From: Betaproteobacteria bacterium
GTDB taxonomy: Bacteria > Pseudomonadota > Gammaproteobacteria > Burkholderiales > JAEUOS01
Reading direction: 5' to 3'
Length of the DNA stretch: 64,000 nt
Assembly (NCBI GenBank): GCA_028292405.1
Contig: JAQGMJ010000067.1
Span: 1 to 64,000, forward strand
Part shown: in pieces, positions 17,095 to 27,345 of the stretch
How positions within the stretch are numbered: the stretch's first letter is position 1
Layout of the letters: every line of letters starts with the position of its first letter
The notes under the pieces: model-generated
The model's database searches: none
What the model saw: only the letters and a program-made list of their open reading frames with translations
Told to the model about the DNA's origin: nothing
Program-made: the position numbers and the translations under genes

Positions 17095-17261
17095 GGCTTG
17101 CGATGGAGAGCGTTGGTAAGCCGGACGAGGACGGTCACTTGGCCGCTTCTTACTGTACCTCGTAAACGTTGGCGGTGTCGGCGATGCACGAGTTTTCCGG
17201 TATGGGTCGAAGGCGGGAAACCGGCCGATAAGAGACGCCCGACTAACGCAAGGTAAAAAAT

Positions 17262-17288
17262 AAAAGCCCGGCACATTGCCGGGCTTTT
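17262..17288. terminator. Rho-independent terminator after ftsZ
   Basis: AAAAGCCCGGCA, loop CAT, TGCCGGGCTTTT: a perfect 12-bp stem with A and T tracts on both sides, about 70 bp past the ftsZ stop. It closes the dcw cluster and can work in both directions. Confidence 0.92.
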
Positions 17289-17355
17289 ATCAATACTTCA
17301 AGTAAATGCCGGGGCCCTCGCGAGTGGCCTGTTGAAGTGCGGAACAGGCAGGCCC

Positions 17356-18549
17356 TCAGTCCGCCTGCTTGCGCAGGAAGGCCGGGATTTCGTACTTGTC
17401 CATGCCTGCCTGCTGCAGCGCCTCGACCTGGGCGCGGCGGTCGGCGCGGCCGGAGCGGAACACCGCCGGGGTTTCGAGTTGGTGGTAGTCGACGCCGGGT
17501 TGCTGTTGGTCGAACTGGCCGACGGCAACGACATTGTTGTCGGTGCCGGTGCGCAGGACGGTTTGCGGCACCAGTTGCGGCTTGTCGGCGCGGCGTGCCT
17601 GCGCACGGCCGAGACCGGTGGCCACCACGGTGACGCGCAGCTTTTCGCCCATTTCGGCATCGAACACCGAACCGAAGATGACGTGGGCGTCGGGGTCGGC
17701 GAAGTGCTTGATGGTTTCCATCACTTCGCGCACTTCCTTCATCTTCAGCGACTTGTTGGCGGTGATGTTGACCAGCACGCCGCGCGCGCCGGTCAGGTCC
17801 ACCCCTTCGAGCAGCGGGCTGGCGACAGCCTGCTCGGCGGCGATGCGGGCGCGGTCGATGCCTTCGGCGTAGGCCGAGCCCATCATGGCCATGCCCATTT
17901 CGGCCATCACGGTCTTGACGTCTTCGAAGTCGACGTTGACAAGGCCCGGCTGGTTGATGATCTCCGAAATGCCGGCAACCGCGTTGTGCAGCACGTCGTC
18001 GGCAGCCCTGAAGGCTTCTTCCATGCTGATGTCTTCACCGAGCACATCCATCAGCTTTTCGTTGAGGATGACAATGAGGGAGTCGACGTGGTTGCCGAGT
18101 TCCTGGATGCCGGCTTCGGCGGCGCGCATGCGGCGGCTGCCTTCGAACAGGAAGGGCTTGGTCACCACGCCGACGGTGAGGATGCCCATTTCCTTGGCGA
18201 TCTCCGCCACCACGGGCGCGGCGCCGGTGCCGGTGCCACCGCCCATGCCGGCGGTGATGAACACCATGTGCGCGCCGGTCAGGGCTTCGCGTATGCGTTC
18301 GTGCTCGGACTCGGCGGATTCCTTGCCGCGTTCCGGGTTGGCGCCCGCGCCCAGGCCGGTGGCGCCGAGCTGGATCTGGGTTTTTGCCAGCGAACGCGCC
18401 AGCACTTGTGCATCGGTATTGGCGGCGATGAAGTCCACCCCCGCCACTTCGCGCGTGATCATGTGGGTGATGGCATTGCCGCCGGCGCCGCCGACGCCCA
18501 CCACCTTGATGATGGTCCCGTTGGTTTGGGTTTCCACGATTTCAAACAT
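17356..18549 (-). CDS. ftsZ: Cell division protein FtsZ
   Basis: Tubulin-like GTPase that forms the cytokinetic ring. 397 residues. The tubulin signature GGGTGTG is at 103-109, with NTDAQ before it. The T7 loop NVDFEDVKTVM follows. A Gln/Pro-rich linker leads to the conserved C-terminal peptide (DKYEIPAFLRKQAD), which binds FtsA and ZipA-type partners. Strong SD AAGGAGAT at the ATG. It is the last gene of the dcw cluster, 210 bp after ftsA, a gap large enough for its own promoter, and is followed by a strong terminator. No lpxC follows. Confidence 0.98.
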   Translation of the reverse strand: MFEIVETQTNGTIIKVVGVGGAGGNAITHMITREVAGVDFIAANTDAQVLARSLAKTQIQLGATGLGAGANPERGKESAESEHERIREALTGAHMVFITAGMGGGTGTGAAPVVAEIAKEMGILTVGVVTKPFLFEGSRRMRAAEAGIQELGNHVDSLIVILNEKLMDVLGEDISMEEAFRAADDVLHNAVAGISEIINQPGLVNVDFEDVKTVMAEMGMAMMGSAYAEGIDRARIAAEQAVASPLLEGVDLTGARGVLVNITANKSLKMKEVREVMETIKHFADPDAHVIFGSVFDAEMGEKLRVTVVATGLGRAQARRADKPQLVPQTVLRTGTDNNVVAVGQFDQQQPGVDYHQLETPAVFRSGRADRRAQVEALQQAGMDKYEIPAFLRKQAD

Positions 18550-18759
18550 GGTTTATCTCCTTAAAGCAAAAAAATGATTTCACCCATTCGGCGGAACTAG
18601 AAATTCGGGGATGCCGGCTGGCGAAAACTTCAAACTCGCTTGCAGCCTTGGCCAGCCCACAGCCCCTAATCACCAGATCCGTTACTGCTGAACTACCGAC
18701 TTCCAAAACAACCACACCGTTACAACGCGGGACAAGAGCAGACGTTTACTCGCCCGCAT

Positions 18760-19998
18760 TTAAAAATTCCCCTGGAACCAGGCCTTCATGCGGCCCGCGA
18801 TGTGTTTCAGCGACGTACTCTTTTGCAGGATGCGCCCCTGATGCGCTCGCTGGGTCATGCCCTCATAGAGCAGGCCGATGGCCGTGGAATGACGCGGGCT
18901 TTTCACCACGTCGGCCAGGCTGCCTTCGTATTTCGGCGAGCCGACGCGCACCGGCATGGAAAACATTTCCTCGCCGAGTTCGATCATCCCCGGCATGGTG
19001 GCCGAGCCGCCGGTGAGCACGATGCCGGAAGAGAGCAACTCTTCGTAGCCGGACTCGCGCAGGCTTTGCTGCACCAGGGAGAACAATTCTTCGATGCGCG
19101 GCTCGATCACCGCCGCGAGCGACTGCCGGCTCATGCTGCGCGGGCCGCGCTCGCCGATGCCGGGCACTTCGATCATTTCGTCGGCGCCGGCCAGGCGCTG
19201 CATCGCCACGCCGTGGCGGATCTTGATGTCTTCGGCTTCCGGCGTCGGCGTGCGCAGGGCCATGGCGATGTCGTTGGTGATCTGGTCGCCGGCGATCGGG
19301 ATCACCGCGGTGTGGCGGATCGCGCCTTGCGTGAACACGGCCACGTCCGTGGTGCCGCCGCCGATGTCGACCAGGGCCACGCCGAGTTCCTTTTCGTCGT
19401 CGGTGAGGCAGGCGAGGCTGGAGGCCAGCGGCTGCAGGATCAGGTCGCCGACCTCCAGGCCGCAGCGGCGCACGCACTTGACGATGTTTTGCGCGGCGGA
19501 GACGGCGCCGGTGACGATGTGCACCTTGACCTCAAGGCGCATGCCGCTCATGCCGAGCGGCTCGCGCACGTCTTCCTGGCCGTCGATGATGAACTCTTGC
19601 GTCAGGATGTGCAGTATCTGCTGGTCGGTGGGGATGTTCACCGCACGCGCGGTCTCGATCACGCGGTCGATGTCGAACTGGGTGACTTCCTTGTCCTTGA
19701 TCGCCACCATACCGTGCGAGTTGAAGCTTTTGATGTGGCTGCCGGCGATGCCCGTGTAGACGCGCGAGATCTTGCAGTCGGCCATCAGCTCGGCTTCTTC
19801 AAGGGCGCGCTGGATCGAGTTGACCGTAGCGTCGATGTTCACCACCACGCCTTTTTTCAGGCCCTTCGATTCATGGCTGCCGGTACCGATGATCTGCATG
19901 CGGCCTTCGGGCGTGACTTCGGCGACCACGGTGACGATCTTCGAGGTGCCGATGTCGAGGCCGACGATCAGGTCGTTGGCGTCCCTGTTCTTGTTCAT
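18760..19998 (-). CDS. ftsA: Cell division protein FtsA
   Basis: Actin-like ATPase that tethers FtsZ to the inner membrane. 412 residues: phosphate 1 motif LIVGLDIGTSKIVTVV at the N-terminus, the inserted 1C (SHS2) domain, phosphate 2 motif VALVDIGGGTTDVAVF, adenosine motif VLTGGSATMPGM. A C-terminal amphipathic membrane-targeting helix ends the protein (MKAWFQGNF). The ATG at 19998 follows AGGGGAAAA; an open extension further upstream is Arg-rich leader from ftsQ. It lies 19 bp after ftsQ and 210 bp before ftsZ. Confidence 0.97.
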   Translation of the reverse strand: MNKNRDANDLIVGLDIGTSKIVTVVAEVTPEGRMQIIGTGSHESKGLKKGVVVNIDATVNSIQRALEEAELMADCKISRVYTGIAGSHIKSFNSHGMVAIKDKEVTQFDIDRVIETARAVNIPTDQQILHILTQEFIIDGQEDVREPLGMSGMRLEVKVHIVTGAVSAAQNIVKCVRRCGLEVGDLILQPLASSLACLTDDEKELGVALVDIGGGTTDVAVFTQGAIRHTAVIPIAGDQITNDIAMALRTPTPEAEDIKIRHGVAMQRLAGADEMIEVPGIGERGPRSMSRQSLAAVIEPRIEELFSLVQQSLRESGYEELLSSGIVLTGGSATMPGMIELGEEMFSMPVRVGSPKYEGSLADVVKSPRHSTAIGLLYEGMTQRAHQGRILQKSTSLKHIAGRMKAWFQGNF

Positions 19999-20017
19999 GC
20001 GTTTTCCCCTGGGGCCT

Positions 20018-20827
20018 TCATGCGCTGCTCCTTGCCGGCCTGGCTTTTTTCGCCGGCTTGTCCTGCTTGGCCGGCGCCGGCGGCCGTACGCCCGATACCT
20101 TGGCGGCAAATCCGTTCGGGTAGCGCAGATCGACTGCTTCGACCCGCGACCCCATTTTTCCTACCGTGTTGCCGTAATTGGCGACGAAGCGCTCCAGGCG
20201 TGCGGCCACCGGCGAGGCCGGCTGCTCGCGGCCGACTTCGATGGCCAGGCCGTCGGAGAGGCGCACCGTCCAGGCCTGGCGCGGCGACAGCGCGACCATG
20301 CGCGGGGTCTTGTCGATTTTGGCGAACAGGGCGAGCAGGTCGGTATAACGCTTGGCCACATCTTTCTCGCTGCCGTCGGGACCACTAAGCAGGGGCAGCG
20401 TGGCGCCCAGCTTGGCTTCGCCCGGAGCGGCGAAAGCCTCGCCCTGGATGTTGACAAAGCGGTTGCCGCCCTCGTCGTTCCAGCGCGCCAGGGCATGATG
20501 CTCCTCCAGCGCCACCACCAGGCGGTTCGGCCATTCGCGGCGGATGCTGGCGCGGCGCACCCAGGGCATGGCTTCGAAAATGCCGCGCGCCTGCTCCAGG
20601 TCGGTGGTGAAGAAGGTGCCGCGCAGGCGCGGCACGCAGGCCTGCCCGACCTGCTGGCTATTGACGTGCGCCAGCGGCTGGCCGTCGACGCCCTGCACCG
20701 TCAGCGCGCGGATCGCGAACAGCGGCCGCGCGGCCACCCAGCGGGCCACGGTGTAGAGTGAAAACGCGAGGGCGATCATCACGCAGATTCTCGTGAGGCG
20801 GTTGAGGGCAAGTGGGTCATCCCACAT
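20018..20827 (-). CDS. ftsQ: Cell division protein FtsQ
   Basis: Bitopic divisome protein that links early and late division proteins through FtsB/FtsL. 269 residues: short cytosolic part, one membrane helix (about 15-33), POTRA domain (about 34-105, beginning LFAIRALTVQGVDGQPLAHV), then the FtsQ beta domain. The C-terminal Lys/Ala/Pro-rich tail is common in betaproteobacteria. It starts immediately beside a 32-bp dispersed repeat and sits 114 bp after ddl, the largest internal gap before ftsA-ftsZ. Confidence 0.94.
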   Translation of the reverse strand: MWDDPLALNRLTRICVMIALAFSLYTVARWVAARPLFAIRALTVQGVDGQPLAHVNSQQVGQACVPRLRGTFFTTDLEQARGIFEAMPWVRRASIRREWPNRLVVALEEHHALARWNDEGGNRFVNIQGEAFAAPGEAKLGATLPLLSGPDGSEKDVAKRYTDLLALFAKIDKTPRMVALSPRQAWTVRLSDGLAIEVGREQPASPVAARLERFVANYGNTVGKMGSRVEAVDLRYPNGFAAKVSGVRPPAPAKQDKPAKKARPARSSA

Positions 20828-20859
20828 TCGTCAAAAAGCAAAAACCTACTTTTTGCCGG
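20828..20859 (+). repeat. 32-bp dispersed repeat, copy A
   Basis: TCGTCAAAAAGCAAAAACC then TACTTTTTGCCGG. Copy B at 56600-56631 matches in 30 of 32 bases and in the same orientation. CAAAAAG and CTTTTTG can pair. Copy A fills the start of the ddl-ftsQ gap. Confidence 0.8.
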
Positions 20860-20868
20860 CTTAATTGG

Positions 20869-20902
20869 CCGTGAATTACCGGCAGAGCCGGATAATTCAC
20901 GG
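20869..20902. other. Hairpin in the ddl-ftsQ gap
   Basis: CCGTGAATTA, CCGGC, AGA, GCCG, GA, TAATTCACGG: a 10-bp outer stem with a 4-bp inner stem, directly after the dispersed repeat. It could attenuate or process the ddl-ftsQ transcript. Confidence 0.6.
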
Positions 20903-20941
20903 AAGAAAAAACCATGAAAAAGCCTGGAGCGTGACGTTGCG

Positions 20942-21901
20942 TCATTTGCGGGGCTCCATGGAGAGTTCGAGAATTCTTATGCACAGGTCGGGGTAGCTGA
21001 TGCCGGCTTGCTTGGCGGCCATTGGCACCAAGCTGTGGCTGGTCATGCCGGGGCTGGTGTTGACTTCGAGCAGCGACGGGATACCCCACGGGTTGGTGGA
21101 ATCAGGGCGCATCATGATGTCGATGCGGCCCCAGCCGCTGCAGCCAAGCAGCCTGAACGCCTTGAGTACCAGGGCTTGCAATTCTTTCTCGGTCGCCTCT
21201 GGCAGGCCGCAGGGGCAGATGTATTTGGTGTCGTCGGTGAAATACTTGTTCTGGTAGTCGTAGTTGCCGGCGGGCGCCTCGATGCGGATCAGCGGCAGCA
21301 CGGTGTCGCCGAGCACGGCGGCGGTGTACTCGGCGCCGGAGATGAATTCCTCGGCCAGGGCGATGTCCTTGTATTTGCGCGCGGCGGTGTAGTAGGCCCC
21401 GGGGCCCTGCGACACGTTCTTCACGCGGGTGAGGCCTAGGGTCGAGCCTTCGCGCGCGGGCTTGACGATCAGCGGCAGGCCGAGGTCGCGCGCGACTTCG
21501 TTCCAGTCTTCGTGGCCTTCGAGGATGCGGTAGCGCGGCGTGGGGATGCCGGCGGACTGCCAGACCATCTTGGTGCGCCACTTGTCCATGCCGATGGCCG
21601 AGCCCATCACGCCGCTGCCGGTGTAGGGGATGCGCAGGGACTCGAGCGCGCCTTGAAGGGTGCCGTCCTCGCCGCCGCGGCCATGCAGGGCGATGAAGCA
21701 GCGGTCGAAGCCGTCGCGGTTGAGTTCGTAGAGCTCACGCACGGCGGGGTCGAAGGGGTGCGCGTCCACCCCCCTGGTCTTCAGGGCGTCGAGCACGCCG
21801 TTGCCGCTGAGCAGCGAAATCTCGCGCTCGTTCGAATTGCCGCCGAGCATCACGGCAACCTTGCCGAACTGGCGCACGTCGTTGTTTTTCAGCGCGCTCA
21901 T
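20942..21901 (-). CDS. ddl: D-alanine--D-alanine ligase
   Basis: ATP-grasp enzyme joining two D-Ala for the peptidoglycan stem. 319 residues. The N-terminal domain has [17 protein letters not shown]; the central part [16 protein letters not shown] and [17 protein letters not shown]; the ATP-grasp region [15 protein letters not shown]; and the metal-binding end [20 protein letters not shown]. The start overlaps the murC stop (ATGA). Confidence 0.97.
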   Translation of the reverse strand: MSALKNNDVRQFGKVAVMLGGNSNEREISLLSGNGVLDALKTRGVDAHPFDPAVRELYELNRDGFDRCFIALHGRGGEDGTLQGALESLRIPYTGSGVMGSAIGMDKWRTKMVWQSAGIPTPRYRILEGHEDWNEVARDLGLPLIVKPAREGSTLGLTRVKNVSQGPGAYYTAARKYKDIALAEEFISGAEYTAAVLGDTVLPLIRIEAPAGNYDYQNKYFTDDTKYICPCGLPEATEKELQALVLKAFRLLGCSGWGRIDIMMRPDSTNPWGIPSLLEVNTSPGMTSHSLVPMAAKQAGISYPDLCIRILELSMEPRK

Positions 21902-23286
21902 TTGGCACCCCCGGTGAGATCGCGCGGCAGGTTGCCGATCGAGCCGGCGCCCATGCCGATTACCACGTCGCCATCGCGCGCGACCTGGCGCACGGTGTCG
22001 GCCATCGCGCCCATCTCCTCGACGAACACCGGCTCGACCTTGCCGGCCACGCGCATGGCGCGCGCTAGGGCACGGCCGTCGGCGGCGACGATGGGCGCTT
22101 CGCCGGCGGGGTAGACATCGGCCAGGACCAGCGCATCCACCGTGGACAGCACCTTGACGAAGTCTTCGAAGCAGTCGCGCGTGCGGGTGTAGCGGTGCGG
22201 CTGGAACGCCAGCACCAGGCGGCGGCCCGGAAAGGCGCCGCGCGCGGCGGCGATGGTCGCCGCCATTTCGGCCGGGTGGTGGCCGTAGTCGTCGACCAGG
22301 GTGAAGCTGCCGCCGGCATCAAGGGCAATGTCGCCGTGGCGCTGGAAACGCCGGCCCACGCCCTTGAACTCGGCCAGGCCTTTCTGAATCGCCGCGCCGG
22401 AAATGCCGATTTCGGTCGCGACCGCGATCGTTGCTAGGGCGTTGAGCACGTTGTGCTGGCCCGGCAGGTTGAGGGTGATCGGCAGCGGCGCCTCGCCTTC
22501 GCGGTGCGCGGTGAACTGCATCTGGCCATGGACGGCGACGATGTCGCTGGCGCGCACCTGGGCATCGGCGCCGGTGCCGTAGGTAACGATCGGCTTGCTC
22601 ATCAGCGGCATGATCGAGCGCACGTGGGCGTCGTCGGCGCACAGCACGGCGGTGCCGTAGAACGGCAGGTGCTGGGTGAAGTCCACGAAGGCATGCTTCA
22701 AGCGTGCGAAGTCGTGGCCGTAGGTTTCCATGTGATCAGCGTCGATGTTGGTAATGACCGCGATCACCGGCTGCAAGTTCAAAAAAGACGCGTCCGATTC
22801 GTCGGCTTCCACCACGATGAATTCGCCCGAGCCGAGTTTTGCGTTGGCGCCGGCGCTGGTGAGGCGGCCGCCGATGACGAAGGTGGGATCAAGCCCGCCC
22901 TCGGCCAGCACGCTGGCGATGAGGCTCGTGGTGGTGGTCTTGCCGTGGGTGCCGGCCACCGCGATGCCCTGCTTCAGGCGCATCAGCTCGGCCAGCATCA
23001 GGGCGCGCGGCACCACCGGGATGCGCGCGGCGCGTGCGGCCTGCACCTCCGGGTTGCTGTTGTTCACCGCGGTGGAAACCACCACGGCATCGACGCCGGC
23101 GACATGCTCGGCCGCATGGCCCTGCATCACTTTCGCGCCGAGGGACACCAGGCGCTGGGTGGCGGCGTTGGACGACAGATCGGTGCCGCTGATCTCGTAG
23201 CCGAGGTTGAGCAGCACCTCGGCGATGCCGCTCATGCCGGAGCCGCCGATGCCGACGAAATGGATGCGCTTGACTTTGTGCTTCAT
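21898..23286 (-). CDS. murC: UDP-N-acetylmuramate--L-alanine ligase
   Basis: Adds the first stem residue, L-Ala, to UDP-MurNAc. 462 residues. N-terminal Rossmann domain with [19 protein letters not shown]-binding loop [10 protein letters not shown] (residues 111-120), central ligase motif [10 protein letters not shown], and the C-terminal domain with [14 protein letters not shown]. The ATG at 23286 overlaps the murG stop as ATGA. The frame is open far upstream inside murG, but only the 23286 start gives the family N-terminus. Confidence 0.97.
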   Translation of the reverse strand: MKHKVKRIHFVGIGGSGMSGIAEVLLNLGYEISGTDLSSNAATQRLVSLGAKVMQGHAAEHVAGVDAVVVSTAVNNSNPEVQAARAARIPVVPRALMLAELMRLKQGIAVAGTHGKTTTTSLIASVLAEGGLDPTFVIGGRLTSAGANAKLGSGEFIVVEADESDASFLNLQPVIAVITNIDADHMETYGHDFARLKHAFVDFTQHLPFYGTAVLCADDAHVRSIMPLMSKPIVTYGTGADAQVRASDIVAVHGQMQFTAHREGEAPLPITLNLPGQHNVLNALATIAVATEIGISGAAIQKGLAEFKGVGRRFQRHGDIALDAGGSFTLVDDYGHHPAEMAATIAAARGAFPGRRLVLAFQPHRYTRTRDCFEDFVKVLSTVDALVLADVYPAGEAPIVAADGRALARAMRVAGKVEPVFVEEMGAMADTVRQVARDGDVVIGMGAGSIGNLPRDLTGGAK

Positions 23287-24410
23287 GCTTGGGCCTCCGC
23301 CAGCGCGACGCAGGCGCGGGCCACCACGTCGGTAGCCTCGGGCTTGGCCAGGGTGCGCGCCCTCGTGGCCAGTTGCAGGCATTTCTCGCGCGTCAGGTTT
23401 CTCAGGGCGGCGGCCAGGCTTTGCGCGCTCAGCTCGCTTTGCTGCATCAGCATGGCGGCGCCAGCGTTCGACAAAAAGCGCGCGTTGGCGCTCTGGTGGT
23501 CGTCCACCGCATAGGGAAAAGGGACGAACAGGGCGGCGACGCCGGCGCAGGCGACCTCGGACACGGTCATCGCGCCGGCGCGGCAGATCACCAGGTCGGC
23601 CGCCGCGAAGGCGTTGGCCATGTCGTCGATGAAAGGCACGGCATCGACGTCCACGCCGGCTGCCTTGTATTCGGCGCGCAGGGCTTCGATGTTTTTCGCC
23701 CCGGCCTGGTGGGTCACGTGCGGGCGCTCGCTCTCGGGCAGCAGCGCCAGGGCGCGCGGCACCGTCTGGTTCAGCGCCTGTGCGCCCAGGCTGCCGCCGA
23801 CCACCAGCAGCTTGAGCGCGCCGGTGCGTCCGCCGTAGCGCCGCGCCGGCTCCGGCAACTGCGTGATCTCGCGGCGCACCGGGTTGCCGCTCCATTGCGC
23901 GCCGGGCAGGGTGTCGGGGAAGGCAGTGAGCACGCGGTCGGCCACCTTGGCCAGCACCTTGTTGGATAGGCCTGCGATCGCGTTCTGCTCGTGCAGCAGC
24001 AGCTTGCGGCCCAGCAGCACCGCCATCATGCCGGCGGGAAAGCTGATGTAGCCGCCGAAGCCGGCCACCACTTTGGGCTTGACCCGGCGCAGGATCATCA
24101 ATGCCTGGGCAAAGGCCACCAGCAGGCGGTAGGGCAGAAGCAGCATGGCGAGTGCGCCCTTGCCGCGCAGACCGGAGAAGGACAGCCATTCCATTTCAAA
24201 ACCGTAGCGCGGCACCAGGTCGGCTTCCATGCCGGTCTTGTTGCCGATCCAGATGATGCGGTAGCCGGCGTCGGACAGCCAGCGCGCCACGGCGAGCGCC
24301 GGGAATACGTGGCCGCCGGTGCCGCCGGCCATGATCACGGCCACCGGCATGCCGGCCATCGCCTCGGCGTCCAGCTTCATCTGGATTTGCGTGTTGGAGT
24401 TGTGGATCAT
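23283..24410 (-). CDS. murG: Undecaprenyldiphospho-muramoylpentapeptide beta-N-acetylglucosaminyltransferase
   Basis: Transfers GlcNAc to lipid I, giving lipid II, at the inner face of the membrane. 375 residues. The GT28 N-terminal signature [18 protein letters not shown] is preceded by 24 extra residues; a shorter start would be the Met at MAGMPV, but the ATG at 24410 is used because it forms an ATGA overlap with the ftsW stop, like several junctions in this cluster. Donor-site motif [20 protein letters not shown] is present, with [12 protein letters not shown] before it. Confidence 0.96.
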   Translation of the reverse strand: MIHNSNTQIQMKLDAEAMAGMPVAVIMAGGTGGHVFPALAVARWLSDAGYRIIWIGNKTGMEADLVPRYGFEMEWLSFSGLRGKGALAMLLLPYRLLVAFAQALMILRRVKPKVVAGFGGYISFPAGMMAVLLGRKLLLHEQNAIAGLSNKVLAKVADRVLTAFPDTLPGAQWSGNPVRREITQLPEPARRYGGRTGALKLLVVGGSLGAQALNQTVPRALALLPESERPHVTHQAGAKNIEALRAEYKAAGVDVDAVPFIDDMANAFAAADLVICRAGAMTVSEVACAGVAALFVPFPYAVDDHQSANARFLSNAGAAMLMQQSELSAQSLAAALRNLTREKCLQLATRARTLAKPEATDVVARACVALAEAQA

Positions 24411-25603
24411 GATTTGAGTCCCCGCATCAGGCGACGGTTCTCATAGTCCACCCGCAACAGCACAGCCAGCGCAACACAATTCATCAGGATGCCGCTGCCG
24501 CCGAAACTCATCAGCGGCAGGGTCAGGCCCTTGGTCGGCAACAGGCCCATGTTCACGCCCATGTTGATCAGGGTCTGCACGCCCAGCCACAGGCCGATGC
24601 CCTGCGCCACCAGCGCAGGGAACACGCGCTCAAGGGCCAGCGCCTGGCGGCCGATCTCGAAGGCGCGGCGCACCAGCCAAAAGAACATCATGATGATGAC
24701 GAGCACGCCGACCAGGCCGAGTTCCTCGGCGATCACCGCGAGCAAAAAGTCGGTGTGCGCTTCCGGCAGATAGAACAGTTTTTCCACGCTGCCGCCGAGA
24801 CCCACGCCGAACCACTCGCCGCGGCCGAAGGCGATCAGCGCGTGCGACAGCTGGTAGCCCTTGCCGAAAGCGTCGTCCCATGGGTTCATGAAGCCGATGA
24901 CGCGGATGCGCCGGTATTCGGAGAAGGTGATCAGCAGGGTGAAGCTCACGCCCAGCACGACGATCAGGCCGAAGAACAGGCGCGCGTTCATGCCGCCGAG
25001 AAACATGATGCCCATGGCGATGGTCACCACCACCACGAAGGCGCCCATGTCGGGCTCGCGCAGCAGCAGCCAGCCGATGAAAATCATCGCAATGGCCATC
25101 GGCATGAAGCCCTGCTTGAGGGAGTGCATTACCGCCGCCTTGCGCACGGTGTAGTCGGCGGTGTAGAGCACGGCCAGCAGCTTCATGATTTCGGAGGGCT
25201 GCACGTTCATCAGCCCGAGCGGAATCCAGCGCCGCGCGCCGTTAACGCTGCGGCCCAGGCCCGGGATCAGCACCACTACCAGGCCGGCGACGCCGAGCAG
25301 GAACAGCGGCAACGCCCAGCGCTGCCATTTGTCCATCGGCACCTGGAAGGCGGCGAAGCCCGCCAGCGCGCCCATGCCGAGCGAAATCAGGTGGCGGACC
25401 AGGAAGAATTGCGGCCGATGGCCGGTGAAACTGGAGCCTTCGGCAAAAGCGATCGAGGCCGAGTACACCATCACCAGGCCGATCAGCAGCAACAACACGC
25501 TGACCCAGACCAAGCCCTCGTCGTAGTCGGCAAAGCGCGAAGGCGCGACAGTGCCGCCGCCGAAACCGCCGATGGCGCCGCGCAGGCTGGCGGTTCTAGC
25601 CAT
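24407..25603 (-). CDS. ftsW: Peptidoglycan glycosyltransferase FtsW (SEDS)
   Basis: SEDS-family polymerase that works with FtsI at the septum. 398 residues with ten predicted membrane helices. SEDS motifs include [16 protein letters not shown], the long periplasmic loop with [24 protein letters not shown]-like content (here [20 protein letters not shown]), [16 protein letters not shown] and [11 protein letters not shown]. The ATG at 25603 follows GAAGGAGG. It overlaps the murD stop by 8 bp. Confidence 0.96.
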   Translation of the reverse strand: MARTASLRGAIGGFGGGTVAPSRFADYDEGLVWVSVLLLLIGLVMVYSASIAFAEGSSFTGHRPQFFLVRHLISLGMGALAGFAAFQVPMDKWQRWALPLFLLGVAGLVVVLIPGLGRSVNGARRWIPLGLMNVQPSEIMKLLAVLYTADYTVRKAAVMHSLKQGFMPMAIAMIFIGWLLLREPDMGAFVVVVTIAMGIMFLGGMNARLFFGLIVVLGVSFTLLITFSEYRRIRVIGFMNPWDDAFGKGYQLSHALIAFGRGEWFGVGLGGSVEKLFYLPEAHTDFLLAVIAEELGLVGVLVIIMMFFWLVRRAFEIGRQALALERVFPALVAQGIGLWLGVQTLINMGVNMGLLPTKGLTLPLMSFGGSGILMNCVALAVLLRVDYENRRLMRGLKS

Positions 25604-27305
25604 GGGGGCCTCCTTCGCCTGCTTCGGGGGCGGGTGCATCGCCCTCCAGCGACGATGCGGCGGCGTCGGGCGACTCCGCATGCGGCTCAGGCTGTTCCTC
25701 GGCGTCTTGTTCGACTTGCGACTCGGCCTGTTGCTCGACTTGCGGCTCGGCCTGTTGTTCGACCTGGTGTTCCCCCTGCTGCTCGGCTTGCTGCTCGGCC
25801 GACGCTTCCGTCGGTACTTCTCCCGCGTCTCCGGCCGCCGGCATCTGCCGCCCCAGTTCACGCACGGCGGCGACAAACACCTCGGCGCGATGCGCGTAGT
25901 TGCGGAACATGTCCAAACTGGCGCAGGCGGGCGAGAGCAATACCAGGTCGCCGGCCTGCGCGGCTTGCGCCGCCGCGCTCACCGCCTGTTCCAGGGATTG
26001 GCAAAGGCTGATCGTCACGCCGGCATCCTCGATCGCCGTCTGCAGCGCCGGGGCGTCGCGGCCGATCAGCATCACCGCGCGGCAATACGCCGCCACCGGC
26101 ACGGCCAGCGGCTCGAAATTCTGCCCCTTGCCTTCGCCGCCGGCGATCAGCACCACCTTGCGGCCTTCGCGCAATTCGCCGCCCAGCCCGATGAGCGCCG
26201 CCAGGGTGGCGCCGACGTTGGTACCCTTGCTGTCGTCGATGTAGGTGACGCCGGCCACTTCGGCCACCGCCTGCACGCGATGTGCTTCGCCGGCATAGTC
26301 CTTCAGGCCCTTGAGCATCGGCGCCAGCGGCAGATTGATGGCGCGGTTCAGCGCCAGGGCGGCGAGCGCGTTGAGGGCGTTGTGCACACCCTTGATCTGC
26401 AGCACTTCCATCGGCATCAGGCGCTTCGGCCCTTCCGCCGTGCCTTCGGCCAGCCAGGTCAGGCCGCCGGGACGCGCCTCACGCGCCAGGCCATATTCGA
26501 ATTCGGACTGCGGCTCGCTCGAACCGAAAGTCAGTACCACCGGCGGCGCGTCCTTCTTGCCCTTGGGCACGAAGGGGCGGCGCATCGCCAGGCTGGCGGG
26601 ATCGTCGCGATTGAGAATCTGTAACCCGCCCGCCGCGAAAATGCGTGCTTTCGCCGCGGCGTAGTCGGCCATCGCACCATGGCGGTCGAGATGGTCTTCG
26701 GAAAGATTGAGCATCACCGCCGCATCCGGCTTGAGGCTGGAAGTGGTTTCCAACTGGTAGCTGGACAACTCCAGCACCCAGATGGCCGGCAGGCTGCCGG
26801 CGGCCTTGGCGGCGTGCCAGGCGGCAAGTGCGGCCGGGCTGATGTTGCCGGCGGCCACCGCATGCTTGCCGGCGCGGTTGGCCAGGTAAGCAGTGAGTGC
26901 GGTGACGGTGGTCTTGCCGTTGGTGCCGGTAATCGCGAGGATTTTCGGCGCGTAGCCGCTGGCTTCCTTTTCTTCTTCCAGCGCCAGGGCGAAGAGTTCG
27001 ACGTCGCCGACGAAGGACAGGCCGGCCGCCTTGGCTTCAAGCACGGCCGCGTCCACCAGCGGGCCGCTGACCGGCACGCCGGGCGACACCGCAACCGCAT
27101 CGATGCCCTCGAACAAGGCAGACGTGAAAGCGCCCCAGACAGTCTCCGCCTCCGGCGCAGCCTCGGCCAGCGCGTGCGCGCCCGGGGGCGCCTCGCGCGT
27201 GTCGGCGACGCGCAGGGAAGCGCCGGCCGCTGCCAGATGGCGTGCCATCGAGAGCCCCGATTCACCGGCGCCCAGCACGAGAACTTTTTTACCTGCCCAG
27301 CTCAT
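25596..27305 (-). CDS. murD: UDP-N-acetylmuramoylalanine--D-glutamate ligase with Glu/Gln-repeat tail
   Basis: Adds D-Glu to UDP-MurNAc-L-Ala. The enzyme proper covers about 1-492, with [19 protein letters not shown] at the start, ATP loop GTNGKTT (127-133), [22 protein letters not shown] and [18 protein letters not shown] near the end. Then comes about 75 residues not found in typical MurD (about 440-500 residues). This tail is acidic and carries 8-residue units of the type VEQQAExQ, encoded by 24-bp tandem repeats. No frameshift is needed: the stop lies inside the ftsW start. The tail seems disordered and its job is unknown. Confidence 0.95.
   Translation of the reverse strand: MSWAGKKVLVLGAGESGLSMARHLAAAGASLRVADTREAPPGAHALAEAAPEAETVWGAFTSALFEGIDAVAVSPGVPVSGPLVDAAVLEAKAAGLSFVGDVELFALALEEEKEASGYAPKILAITGTNGKTTVTALTAYLANRAGKHAVAAGNISPAALAAWHAAKAAGSLPAIWVLELSSYQLETTSSLKPDAAVMLNLSEDHLDRHGAMADYAAAKARIFAAGGLQILNRDDPASLAMRRPFVPKGKKDAPPVVLTFGSSEPQSEFEYGLAREARPGGLTWLAEGTAEGPKRLMPMEVLQIKGVHNALNALAALALNRAINLPLAPMLKGLKDYAGEAHRVQAVAEVAGVTYIDDSKGTNVGATLAALIGLGGELREGRKVVLIAGGEGKGQNFEPLAVPVAAYCRAVMLIGRDAPALQTAIEDAGVTISLCQSLEQAVSAAAQAAQAGDLVLLSPACASLDMFRNYAHRAEVFVAAVRELGRQMPAAGDAGEVPTEASAEQQAEQQGEHQVEQQAEPQVEQQAESQVEQDAEEQPEPHAESPDAAASSLEGDAPAPEAGEGGPHG
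25707..25802 (-). repeat. 24-bp tandem repeats in the murD tail
   Basis: About four imperfect 24-base units encoding VEQQAExQ-like octads ([20 protein letters not shown]). The unit length is a multiple of three, so unit gain or loss keeps the frame and can vary the tail length between strains. Confidence 0.8.
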
Positions 27306-27345
27306 GATTCAGTGATTCTCTTTTCAAACTTTTCGACGCACGGGG

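Noticed and set aside
18802-20388. 528-codon open frame opposite ftsA and ftsQ
   Set aside because: Antisense shadow with no recognised domain; ftsA and ftsQ motifs are all on the minus strand.
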